Positions 1-7,166 of a DNA stretch of 64,000 bases are shown piece after piece (the stretch's first letter is position 1; each line of letters begins with the position of its first letter). The position numbers and the translations under genes are program-made. The notes under the pieces are model-generated. The model searched no databases. It saw nothing but the letters and a program-made list of their open reading frames with translations, and was not told the origin of the DNA. This DNA is from Comamonas sp. GB3 AK4-5 (GTDB lineage Bacteria; Pseudomonadota; Gammaproteobacteria; Burkholderiales; Burkholderiaceae_C), in contig NZ_CP166730.1 of NCBI RefSeq assembly GCF_041320665.1, positions 4,154,001 through 4,218,000 of the forward strand. Reading direction: 5' to 3'.

Positions 1-471
1 GGCGCGGGCAAAGTCTTCGGCCTTGCCGCCGACCATGATGGCCAGGCTGCCGGCCTCGGCGCCCACGGTGCCGCCGGAGACGGGGGCGTCCAGGTGGCGC
101 AGGCCGCGCTCGGCCAGGCGCGAGGCGTGGTCGCGTGCCTGGCGAGGCTGGATGGACGCCATGTCGATGAACAGGCCGCCGTCACGCATGCCATGCACCG
201 CGCTTTCGCTGCCCATGCCGAACAGCACTTCACCGACCACACCGCCGTCCTGCAGCAGGCTGAGCACCATGTCGCTGCGCGCGGCTGCCGCACAAGGCGT
301 GTCATGCACGATGGCTCCATGGGCCTGCAAGGCCTCGGCCTTGGCACGGGTGCGGTTCCACACCTGCACCTGGTGGCCGGCTTCGCACAGGCGGCGCACC
401 ACGGGGGCGCCCATCAGGCCGGTGCCCAGCACGGCGATGCGCAAAGAGGGTGGTGGGGTGGGGGTGGTCAA
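1..471 (-). CDS. NAD(P)-binding beta-hydroxyacid dehydrogenase (3-hydroxyisobutyrate dehydrogenase family), cut by window edge
   Basis: Only the N-terminal ~156 residues are present; the gene runs off the left edge. The reading frame opens with TTG at 471, chosen because an AGGAG stands 8 nt upstream and no ATG is available in frame. A Rossmann dinucleotide motif GTGLMG lies at residues 16-21, followed by an NR pair (~39-40) typical of the family. The substrate-binding signature DAPVSGGTVGAEAG lies at about 127-140. The family oxidises 3-hydroxyisobutyrate, tartronate semialdehyde or related beta-hydroxyacids with NAD(P); which substrate is used cannot be told here. The catalytic lysine would be beyond the edge. 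Family assignment is confident, exact function is not. Confidence 0.85.
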   Translation of the reverse strand, partial: MTTPTPPPSLRIAVLGTGLMGAPVVRRLCEAGHQVQVWNRTRAKAEALQAHGAIVHDTPCAAAARSDMVLSLLQDGGVVGEVLFGMGSESAVHGMRDGGLFIDMASIQPRQARDHASRLAERGLRHLDAPVSGGTVGAEAGSLAIMVGGKAEDFARA

Positions 472-608
472 TGCATGGTCTCCTAGGGCGGCTCTCGTCG
501 GCGCCATGATGCCGAGTGTGGCGCGGCGGAGCTTGCAGATGGCTTGCACCAGTGGGCTGCGCCATGCCAATGCGCGATGCACGCAATCGGTAAAACGCTC
601 CCAAAAAA

Positions 609-688
609 GAAGCTGCCTGTGCGTATAGGCCAAGGATTCCACCGTGATATGGGCTGGGAATCCAAGGCCTGTGCGCACAGGCAGCTTC
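609..688 (-). terminator. 80-nt nested-hairpin terminator downstream of guaC
   Basis: A perfect 15-bp outer stem (609-623 with 674-688) encloses inner pairings GGCC (628-631 with 666-669) and GGATTCC/GGAATCC (634-640 with 657-663). On the minus strand the last arm is followed by six Ts, as expected of an intrinsic terminator for guaC, which ends at 754. The stem is unusually long and compound. Confidence 0.75.
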
Positions 689-753
689 GGTTTTGCTGAG
701 ATGTAACTTTTTGCAGTCACACCTTGCAGCAGGACGGGCCTGCTGCCTGGGGC

Positions 754-1731
754 TTACATCAGCAGGTGTTCGCCCTGGTTGTCGCCACCCAGGACCACAT
801 AGTTCACCTTGCGGATGTCCATCAGCTTGTTCCCGCCGGCGTAGCTGATGGAAGACTGCACGTCCTGCTCCATCTCGATCAAGGTGTTTTGCAGCTTGCC
901 CTTGATGGGCTCCAGAATGCGCTTGCCTTCCACATGCTTGTACTCGCCCTTGTTGAAGTCGCTGGCCGAGCCGTAGTATTCCTTGAACAGCTCGCCGTCC
1001 ACTTCCACGGTCTGGCCGGGCGATTCTTCATGGCCGGCGAACAGCGAGCCAATCATCACCATGGTGGCGCCAAAGCGGATGCTCTTGGCAATGTCGCCAT
1101 GGCTGCGGATCCCACCGTCGGCAATGATGGGCTTGGTGGCCACGCGGGCGCACCACTTCAGCGCCGACAGCTGCCAGCCGCCGGTGCCAAAACCGGTCTT
1201 GAGCTTGGTGATGCAGACCTTGCCCGGGCCCACGCCCACCTTGGTGGCGTCGGCGCCCCAGTTTTCCAGGTCGATCACGGCCTCGGGTGTGGCCACGTTG
1301 CCGGCAATCACAAAGGCCTCGGGCAGCTTGGCCTTGAGGTACTGGATCATGTTCTTCACGCTGTCGGCATGGCCGTGGGCAATGTCGATGGTGATGTATT
1401 CGGGGCAGATGTCTTCGGCCACGAAGCGGTCCACTATGGCGTAGTCCGGCTGCTTGACACCCAGCGAGATCGAGGCGAACAGGCCTTGCGACTGCATGGC
1501 CTTGGTGAAGGCCAGGTTGTCGATGTCAAAGCGGTGCATCACGTAGAAATAGCCGTGCTGCGCCAGAAATTTGCAGATCTTCTCGTCCAACACCGTTTTC
1601 ATATTGGCCGGCACCACGGGCAGGCGGAAAGTGCGACGGCCCAGCTCCACGCTGGCATTGCATTCCGAGCGGCTTTCCACCACGCACTTGCGGGGCAGCA
1701 GCAGGATGTTGTCGTAGTCGAAGATTTCCAT
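754..1731 (-). CDS. guaC: GMP reductase
   Basis: A 325-residue enzyme of the IMPDH/GMPR TIM-barrel family, converting GMP to IMP with NADPH and release of ammonia (purine salvage). The active-site loop [13 protein letters not shown] places the catalytic cysteine at residue 173, and IIADGGI plus [19 protein letters not shown] form the phosphate-binding part. There is no CBS domain and the chain is short, which separates it from IMP dehydrogenase (~490 residues). The loop sequence resembles the GuaC type of Bacillus rather than that of E. coli. The ATG at 1731 is preferred over an upstream in-frame start at 1860 because the family begins with [15 protein letters not shown] residues and AGGAG lies 11 nt upstream. 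Confidence 0.9.
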   Translation of the reverse strand: MEIFDYDNILLLPRKCVVESRSECNASVELGRRTFRLPVVPANMKTVLDEKICKFLAQHGYFYVMHRFDIDNLAFTKAMQSQGLFASISLGVKQPDYAIVDRFVAEDICPEYITIDIAHGHADSVKNMIQYLKAKLPEAFVIAGNVATPEAVIDLENWGADATKVGVGPGKVCITKLKTGFGTGGWQLSALKWCARVATKPIIADGGIRSHGDIAKSIRFGATMVMIGSLFAGHEESPGQTVEVDGELFKEYYGSASDFNKGEYKHVEGKRILEPIKGKLQNTLIEMEQDVQSSISYAGGNKLMDIRKVNYVVLGGDNQGEHLLM

Positions 1732-1951
1732 TGAATTCCAAGCTCCTGATAAGGATGCGGCAGTCTCGCCCACCGCAGAGATTGTCGAGAAAGGCGCTTG
1801 GCTTGGAGGCCGGTTCTGGGCCCTGTCACAAAACAATGGGCAAAAAAAACCGGACCACAAGAATCTTGGGCCCGGTGATTGATTCTACCCGGCAGCCTGC
1901 CGGAAAGGGCTAAGTCGGCATGCCATGCCGGGTATATGTAAAAGCATATAA

Positions 1952-2045
1952 CCCCCTGAGTCGCTGCGCGCCTTCCCCCTCTCTGGTGCTATGCGCCGGA
2001 GGGGGACGACACCGGCGCTGCGGGGCGGCCCTTGCGCGGTGTCCT
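1952..2045. repeat. Dispersed ~95-bp GC-rich intergenic repeat, copy A
   Basis: Begins CCCCCTGAGTCGC, continues CGCGCCTTCCCCCTCTCT, then GGAGGGGGACGAC and ends GGGGCGGCCCTTGCGCGG. Related copies lie at 31185-31276, 39769-39866 and 49032-49130. The C-rich and G-rich halves can pair. Confidence 0.7.
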
Positions 2046-2132
2046 GGCGTGGGTTGCGCTGGTTGCGTGCAGATAGAAAGGCCTGGAGTTGGGACTTAGA
2101 TGGAGAAACGCTCCGGAAGGGCTGGGGATTTC

Positions 2133-2138
2133 TACAAT
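2133..2138 (+). promoter_or_regulatory. -10 element of uvrD (candidate leaderless promoter)
   Basis: TACAAT ends 6 nt before the ATG at 2145, so transcription would begin at or next to the start codon. No Shine-Dalgarno sequence is present. No convincing -35 was found. Confidence 0.5.
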
Positions 2139-2144
2139 GCCGCT

Positions 2145-4586
2145 ATGTTTCCGCTTGACCTGCTCGATGACGCCGAAGGCTCTTCCGCGTCCACCCACCA
2201 CTCCCCCTTGCTGGCCAACCTCAATGAGGAGCAGCTGACGGCCGTCACGCTGCCGGCCGGCCATGCGCTGATCCTGGCCGGTGCCGGCTCGGGCAAGACG
2301 CGGGTGCTGACCACGCGCATCGCCTGGTTGCTGCAGACCGGGCAGGTCACGCCGGGCGGCATCATGGCCGTCACCTTCACCAACAAGGCTGCCAAGGAAA
2401 TGGTGGCGCGGTTGACGGCCATGCTGCCGGTGAATGTGCGCGGCATGTGGATTGGCACGTTCCACGGTCTGTGCAACCGCCTGCTGCGCGCCCACCATGC
2501 GGCCGCCGGCCTGCCTGCCACCTTCCAGATCCTGGATACGCAAGACCAGCTCTCGGCCATCAAGCGCCTGTGCAAGCAGCACCAGGTGGACGAGGAGCGC
2601 TTTCCGCCCAAGCAGCTCTCCTGGTTCATCGCCGGCTGCAAGGAAGAAGGCATGCGGCCCAAGGACGTGGTGGCCGCCGACCCCGACACCAAGAAAAAAG
2701 TGGAGCTCTATCAGCTGTACGAAGACCAATGCCAGCGCGAAGGCGTGGTGGACTTTGGCGAGCTGATGCTGCGCAGCTTCGAGCTGCTGCGTGACGACAC
2801 CCATTTGCGGGCCCACTACCAGCGCCGCTTTCGCTTTATTTTGGTGGACGAGTTTCAGGACACCAACAAGCTGCAATACGCCTGGCTCAAGCAACTGGCG
2901 GGCGAAATGGTGGCCGGCCGCATGCAGTCCGCCAGCAGCGTGCTGGCCGTGGGCGATGACGACCAAAGCATCTACGCCTTCCGCGGTGCGCGCGTGGGCA
3001 ATATGAGCGACTTTGTGCGCGAGTTCGATGTGCAGCACCAGATCAAGCTGGAGCAGAACTACCGCTCCTTCAGCAACATCCTGGACTGTGCCAACCAGCT
3101 CATCAGCAACAACAGCCAGCGCCTGGGCAAGAACCTGCGCACCACCCAGGGTGCGGGCGAGCCGGTGCGCGTGTACGAGGCCCCCACCGATCTGGACGAA
3201 GCCAGCTGGATGGTGGAAGAAATCCGCAACCTGGTGCGGCAAGACGGGGTGGCGCGCCAGGAAATCGCCGTGCTCTACCGCAGCAATGCCCAGAGCCGGG
3301 TAATTGAAAGCAAGCTGTTCAACGCCGGCGTGCCCTACCGCGTGTATGGCGGTCTGCGCTTTTTCGAGCGGGCCGAAATCAAGCATGCCCTGGCCTATCT
3401 GCGCCTGTTGGAGAACCCGCACGACGACACCAGCTTTTTGCGCGTGGTGAATTTCCCTGCGCGCGGCATTGGCGCGCGCAGCGCGGAGACGCTGCAGGAA
3501 ACCGCACGCGCCGCGGGCTGCTCGCTCAGCGATGCCGTCACCGCCGTGGGCGGCGCGGCAGGCAGCAAGCTGCAGGGCTTTGTGGCAAAAATCGATGTGC
3601 TGCGCGAAGAAACCCAGGGCAAAAGCCTGCGCCAGACCATTGAGCGCATGCTGGAAGTTAGCGGCCTGATCGACCACTACCTGAATGAAAAAGAAGGCCA
3701 GGACCGCATCGAGAACTTGAAGGAGTTGGTGAACGCGGCCGAGAGCTTTGTGACCCAGGAAGGCTTTGGCAAGGACGCGATTGCCCTGCCCATTGACGAA
3801 CACAGCCGCCCCGATGCCGCGCTGACGCAAAGCCCGGCCAGCCAGGGTTTGGATGCTTCGCTCCCGCTACTGGACTTGCCTCTGGGTGGCGTGTCCAGGG
3901 ACACGGACGCCGAAACCGGCGAAACCCTGTCGCCCCTGGCCGCCTTTCTGGTGCACGCGGCACTGGAGGCCGGTGACAACCAGGCCCAGGCCGGCCAAGA
4001 GGCCGTGCAACTGATGACGGTGCATGCCAGCAAGGGCCTGGAGTTTGACGTGGTCTTTATCGGCGGGCTGGAAGAAGGCCTGTTCCCGCACGAGAACGCC
4101 ATGAGCGACCGCGGCGGCCTGGAGGAAGAACGCCGGCTGATGTATGTGGCCATCACCCGCGCACGCAAGCGCCTGTATCTGAGCCACTCGCAAAGCCGCA
4201 TGCTGCATGGGCAAACGCGCTTCAACCTGCCCAGCCGCTTTCTGGATGAGCTGCCCGAGGGCTGCCTCAAATGGCTGACGGCCAAGGGCGGTTTTGGCAG
4301 TTTTGCTCCCAAGTCGGGAGCTGCTCCCGCATGGGGGACGGGCTCCAGGGGCTCATTTGGCTCCAAGTCTGCCGAGGTGTTTGCCAACCCCGTGGTGCCA
4401 GCGCAAAAGGCAGTGCCCGGTCATGGCATCGTCAAGGGCATCACGGTGTTCCACGCCAAGTTTGGCGAGGGCAAGGTGCTGGCGGTGGAGGGTACGGGCG
4501 ACGACGCCCGCGCCCAGATCAACTTCCCGCGCCATGGCACCAAGTGGCTGGCGCTGGCGATTGCCAAGCTGACCATCGTCGAGTGA
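2145..4586 (+). CDS. uvrD: UvrD/Rep/PcrA-type superfamily 1A DNA helicase
   Basis: 813-residue ATP-dependent 3'-5' helicase, expected to act in nucleotide-excision or mismatch repair and replication restart in the cytoplasm. Motifs appear in order: Walker A GAGSGKT (~45-51), FTNKAAKEM, motif II DEFQDTN (~235), VGDDDQSIYAFRGA, LEQNYRS (~302), VHASKGLEF (~625) and MYVAITRARKRLYL (~666). The C-terminal tail ends in a Tudor-like segment (GKVLAVEGTG...KWLALAIAKL), as in UvrD and PcrA. ATG 2145 is preferred over the 2100 start because TACAAT ends 6 nt upstream, which would place the upstream ATG before the transcription start. Rep versus UvrD cannot be settled by motifs alone. Confidence 0.92.
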   Translation: MFPLDLLDDAEGSSASTHHSPLLANLNEEQLTAVTLPAGHALILAGAGSGKTRVLTTRIAWLLQTGQVTPGGIMAVTFTNKAAKEMVARLTAMLPVNVRGMWIGTFHGLCNRLLRAHHAAAGLPATFQILDTQDQLSAIKRLCKQHQVDEERFPPKQLSWFIAGCKEEGMRPKDVVAADPDTKKKVELYQLYEDQCQREGVVDFGELMLRSFELLRDDTHLRAHYQRRFRFILVDEFQDTNKLQYAWLKQLAGEMVAGRMQSASSVLAVGDDDQSIYAFRGARVGNMSDFVREFDVQHQIKLEQNYRSFSNILDCANQLISNNSQRLGKNLRTTQGAGEPVRVYEAPTDLDEASWMVEEIRNLVRQDGVARQEIAVLYRSNAQSRVIESKLFNAGVPYRVYGGLRFFERAEIKHALAYLRLLENPHDDTSFLRVVNFPARGIGARSAETLQETARAAGCSLSDAVTAVGGAAGSKLQGFVAKIDVLREETQGKSLRQTIERMLEVSGLIDHYLNEKEGQDRIENLKELVNAAESFVTQEGFGKDAIALPIDEHSRPDAALTQSPASQGLDASLPLLDLPLGGVSRDTDAETGETLSPLAAFLVHAALEAGDNQAQAGQEAVQLMTVHASKGLEFDVVFIGGLEEGLFPHENAMSDRGGLEEERRLMYVAITRARKRLYLSHSQSRMLHGQTRFNLPSRFLDELPEGCLKWLTAKGGFGSFAPKSGAAPAWGTGSRGSFGSKSAEVFANPVVPAQKAVPGHGIVKGITVFHAKFGEGKVLAVEGTGDDARAQINFPRHGTKWLALAIAKLTIVE

Positions 4587-4611
4587 AGCGCTTCACGGCA
4601 TTGCACGGCAC

Positions 4612-4642
4612 AAAAAAAGCGATCCCAAGGGATCGCTTTTTT
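4612..4642. terminator. Bidirectional terminator between uvrD and the BPSS1780 gene
   Basis: Stem GCGATCC (4619-4625) and GGATCGC (4630-4636) with a CAAG tetraloop. Seven As precede it and six Ts follow, so it can stop both convergent transcripts. Confidence 0.85.
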
Positions 4643-4674
4643 GATAGCTGAAAACGCCTGTATCTATTGGCGTG

Positions 4675-5505
4675 TCACGGGTTTTGGTGCGGGTCGTTGT
4701 AGGTCACATCGTCTGCCTCCAGTTCGTCATCCCCATCGGGGGCGGAGAAGCAGTCACGGAAGGTGAACACCACCGAGGTGAAGAACATGGCCGCCAACAC
4801 CATGGCGGCGGCCACCATCAGACCGGCCGCCATATTGCCCACCAGGGTGGACAGCAAGGCCGTGAGAAGGGCCAGCACCAGGCCGGCGACGATGAACACG
4901 CCCACCCAGGACAGGAAGAACACCACAAAGGCGCCCAGATTGCGCCAGCAGGCCACAAAGCTGAAGAACAAGGCCTTGGTGGGCGGAATGGCATGCCAGT
5001 GCACCAGGCCGGGCGCATGCCAGAACAGCAGCGACAGCGGCAGATACAGCAGCATGGCGCACCACATGGCGGTCTGGAATTCGGGCTGCTGGGCCAGCTC
5101 GGGGGTCATAGGGATCTGGCCCAGATAGACCTGGGCGAACTGGCCGTCATCGATCAGGGCCGACAACCCCATGACCAGCAAAAAGCCCACGGCATAGAAA
5201 ACGCCCAACTGGGCCATGGCGTGCAGGCGCTGGCGCCCGGTGTGAAAGGCCACCAGCAGCAGCGCGGGCGTGGGCATGCGGCCCTGCAATGTTTCGGCGG
5301 CACCCACCATCATCACCAGCGAAGCCGTGGGCAGCATGGCCAGCGCCAGTGCCGGCCCGATGAGGGGGAAAAGCGTGACCAGGGACATGGCGGCCATGCA
5401 CAGCAGGAACAGGGCGGACAGCGCCATGGGATGGCGCCAGAAAGTCTGGATACCCAGCTTGACCCACTGGGTGCCGGTGGCGGCGGGAACGATATTGAGT
5501 TTCAT
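4675..5505 (-). CDS. BPSS1780 family integral membrane protein
   Basis: 276-residue inner-membrane protein with six or so hydrophobic segments (about residues 28-48, 50-72, 80-90, 101-118, 145-165 and 190-260). The start MKLNIVPAATGTQWVKLGIQTF is characteristic of the BPSS1780 family, widespread in Burkholderiales and of unknown function. The last 30 residues are acidic and cytoplasmic-looking. It lies downstream of thrB on the same strand with 175 bp between, so co-transcription is possible but not shown. No enzymatic motif was seen. Confidence 0.75.
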   Translation of the reverse strand: MKLNIVPAATGTQWVKLGIQTFWRHPMALSALFLLCMAAMSLVTLFPLIGPALALAMLPTASLVMMVGAAETLQGRMPTPALLLVAFHTGRQRLHAMAQLGVFYAVGFLLVMGLSALIDDGQFAQVYLGQIPMTPELAQQPEFQTAMWCAMLLYLPLSLLFWHAPGLVHWHAIPPTKALFFSFVACWRNLGAFVVFFLSWVGVFIVAGLVLALLTALLSTLVGNMAAGLMVAAAMVLAAMFFTSVVFTFRDCFSAPDGDDELEADDVTYNDPHQNP

Positions 5506-5661
5506 GGCAGGCGAGAGAGGGGCGGGGCCGTGGCAGCGCCGCAGTGGCAGGCCGCGCTGCAGGGGCCTGGGGTAGCAGGACTGTACCCCAGCCGCCTGAA
5601 AGACCCTGTGCAGCGGGTCGGACGATGCCGCTGCGTTTTACCAGCAGGCCGACAGGGTGGC

Positions 5662-5683
5662 TTAGATCGTAAACACGCTCTTA
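5662..5683 (-). repeat. Solo IS-end-like motif bounded by TAA, overlapping the thrB stop codon
   Basis: On the minus strand TAA (the thrB stop) is followed by the 16-mer GAGCGTGTTTACGATC and a second TAA. The 16-mer matches the terminal repeat of the mini-element at 17422-17687. The same arrangement is found at 34149-34170. Confidence 0.6.
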
Positions 5684-6667
5684 GGCCAGTGCGGTTTCGT
5701 GCGCCGCGTGGGCGGACAGGGACAGCGGATGGGCTATGCGTTGGCGCAGCACGCGCTCGAAGTGGGTGGGGTCGTGGGGCTGCAGCAGCGCAGCTTCGCG
5801 CGGGAGGTAGAAGTCCCACAGGCGCGACACCCAAAAGCGCAGCGCCCCGGCACGCAGCATGGGGTTGAGCAGCTCGCGCTCGGCCGCCTCCAGCGGTCGC
5901 ACGGCCTGGTAGGCGGCCAGCATGGCGCCGGCCTTGGCCGCATCGTGGGCGCCGCTGGCATGGTCTATGCACCAGTCGTTCAGGCACACGGCCAGATCGA
6001 ACAGCCAGCTGTCGACGCCGGCGAAGTAGAAGTCAAAGAAGCCGGTCAGTGCCTCGCCGTCGAACATCACGTTGTCGCGGAACAGGTCGGCGTGGATGGG
6101 GCCGCGTGGCAGGGCCGCATAGTTGGGGCTGACAGCCACATGGTTCTGGAAGGCCAGCTCGCTGCGCAGCAGATCGGCTGCTTCCTGCTCCAGATGGGGC
6201 AGGACCACGGGTACGGTCTCGTTCCACCAGGGCAGGCCGCGCAGATTGGGTTGCTCGCGGTCATAGTCGCGCCCGGCCAGGTGCATGCGGGCCAGCATGT
6301 CGCCCACGGCGGCGCAGTGCACGGCCTGGGGCTGCAGCTGGCTGTGGCCACGGAGCTTTTGCACCACGGCCGCGGGCTTGCCGGCCACCTGGTGCAATAT
6401 GTCGCCGCTCTTGGCATCGGCCTGGGGGGCGGGCACGGGAATGCCGGCCAGCGCCAGGTGCTTCATCAGATAGAGGTAAAAGGGCAACTGCTCGAACGTC
6501 AGGCGCTCGAACAGGGTCAGCACCCACTCGCCCTGGTCGGTGGTCAGGAAGTAGTTGGTGTTTTCAATCCCGCCTTGAATGCCGCGCAGTTCGGTCAGGT
6601 TGCCCAGGGGGATGCGGCGCAGCAGCTCGCGCGCTTCTTTGTCAGAGACTTCGGTAAAAACAGCCAT
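5681..6667 (-). CDS. thrB: Homoserine kinase, aminoglycoside-phosphotransferase-fold type
   Basis: 328 residues; phosphorylates L-homoserine to O-phosphohomoserine in threonine biosynthesis. It is the APH-fold (ThrB2) type found in Pseudomonas and Burkholderiales, not the GHMP kinase of E. coli. The catalytic loop HADLFRDN (192-199) and the metal-binding DFY (~212) are intact, and the N-terminal [12 protein letters not shown] is the family's nucleotide loop. The order thrB, small secreted protein, polA also exists in Pseudomonas. The TAA stop is also the first base triplet of a TAA-bounded IS-end-like motif (5662-5683). No clear Shine-Dalgarno precedes the ATG at 6667. Confidence 0.9.
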   Translation of the reverse strand: MAVFTEVSDKEARELLRRIPLGNLTELRGIQGGIENTNYFLTTDQGEWVLTLFERLTFEQLPFYLYLMKHLALAGIPVPAPQADAKSGDILHQVAGKPAAVVQKLRGHSQLQPQAVHCAAVGDMLARMHLAGRDYDREQPNLRGLPWWNETVPVVLPHLEQEAADLLRSELAFQNHVAVSPNYAALPRGPIHADLFRDNVMFDGEALTGFFDFYFAGVDSWLFDLAVCLNDWCIDHASGAHDAAKAGAMLAAYQAVRPLEAAERELLNPMLRAGALRFWVSRLWDFYLPREAALLQPHDPTHFERVLRQRIAHPLSLSAHAAHETALA

Positions 6668-6769
6668 CGCTCAAAAGATGCAAAACGGTGGGGATGGAAT
6701 GGAAAGCGCCGGCGCAGTCCCCGGGGGCTGTGCCGGCGCAAAGCCGGAGGCGGGCGGAGAAATCCAGGC

Positions 6770-7132
6770 TTAGAAGCTCAGGTTCCAGACGCGGCGGCCA
6801 TTGGTGCCGTCGCTGCCGCCCTGGTTGATGCCGTCCTTGCCGGCATTGCCGGGCTTGACCTCGTAGGCAGGCATATTGCCGGCCTTGGGCTGGACATTGA
6901 TGCTTTGCGTCTGACCACCCACACGCAACTCGTCCACACGGCTGCCGGCATCTTCCTCGCGGATTCGCTCGATGCGCTGGTTCTGGCGCGATGGCGCCGT
7001 GCTGTTTTCCTGCGCGGAATCGCCGCTGGCAGACACCGCAGCAGGGGTGCTGGAAGCCGGCTCGCTGGAGGGCTGTGCCCACGCCGCAGCGGAGGTCAGA
7101 ACGGCAATGGAAAAGAGGAGGGGTGCGCGCAT
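6770..7132 (-). CDS. Small exported protein, DUF2782-like
   Basis: 120 residues with an N-terminal signal peptide (MRAPLLFSIAVLTSAAAWAQ, cleavage probably after AWA). The mature part has a low-complexity Ser/Pro/Ala stretch. It then carries RIREEDAGSRVDELRVGGQ, a QSINVQPKAGNMPAYEV segment and a C-terminal GRRVWNLSF. This pattern matches the DUF2782 family (ELRVNG...V.PK.G..Y...W), whose Pseudomonas member also sits between thrB and polA. Function unknown; predicted periplasmic. The start at 7132 is supported by TACAAT ending 6 nt upstream; an upstream in-frame start at 7180 would lie before that promoter. Confidence 0.7.
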   Translation of the reverse strand: MRAPLLFSIAVLTSAAAWAQPSSEPASSTPAAVSASGDSAQENSTAPSRQNQRIERIREEDAGSRVDELRVGGQTQSINVQPKAGNMPAYEVKPGNAGKDGINQGGSDGTNGRRVWNLSF

Positions 7133-7138
7133 GGTGAG

Positions 7139-7144
7139 ATTGTA
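7139..7144 (-). promoter_or_regulatory. -10 element of the DUF2782-like gene (candidate leaderless promoter)
   Basis: Minus-strand TACAAT ends 6 nt before the ATG at 7132, with no ribosome-binding site between. Confidence 0.5.
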
Positions 7145-7154
7145 GTGGCGCGTG

Positions 7155-7160
7155 CACAAT
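7155..7160 (+). promoter_or_regulatory. -10 element of polA (candidate leaderless promoter)
   Basis: CACAAT ends 6 nt before the polA ATG at 7167. It faces the divergent -10 of the DUF2782-like gene; the two start codons are only 34 bp apart. Confidence 0.45.
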
Positions 7161-7166
7161 CTTGGT

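Larger units (their letters stand above)
1732..2144. other. Intergenic region between divergent guaC and uvrD
   Basis: 413 bp without a supported gene. It holds an imperfect inverted repeat (TATATG 1933-1938, CATATA 1945-1950), copy A of a dispersed GC-rich repeat (1952-2045) and the uvrD -10 element. Confidence 0.6.

Noticed and set aside
754..1731. IMP dehydrogenase (guaB)
   Set aside because: No CBS domains and only 325 residues; the loop sequence is that of GMP reductase.
1933..1950. TATATG/CATATA inverted repeat as an operator
   Set aside because: Six-base AT-rich arms are expected by chance, and it is far from both gene starts; no regulator matches it.
1989..3830. 613-codon frame antisense to uvrD
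   Set aside because: Antisense shadow in GC-rich DNA; no domain recognisable, while the opposite strand has all helicase motifs.
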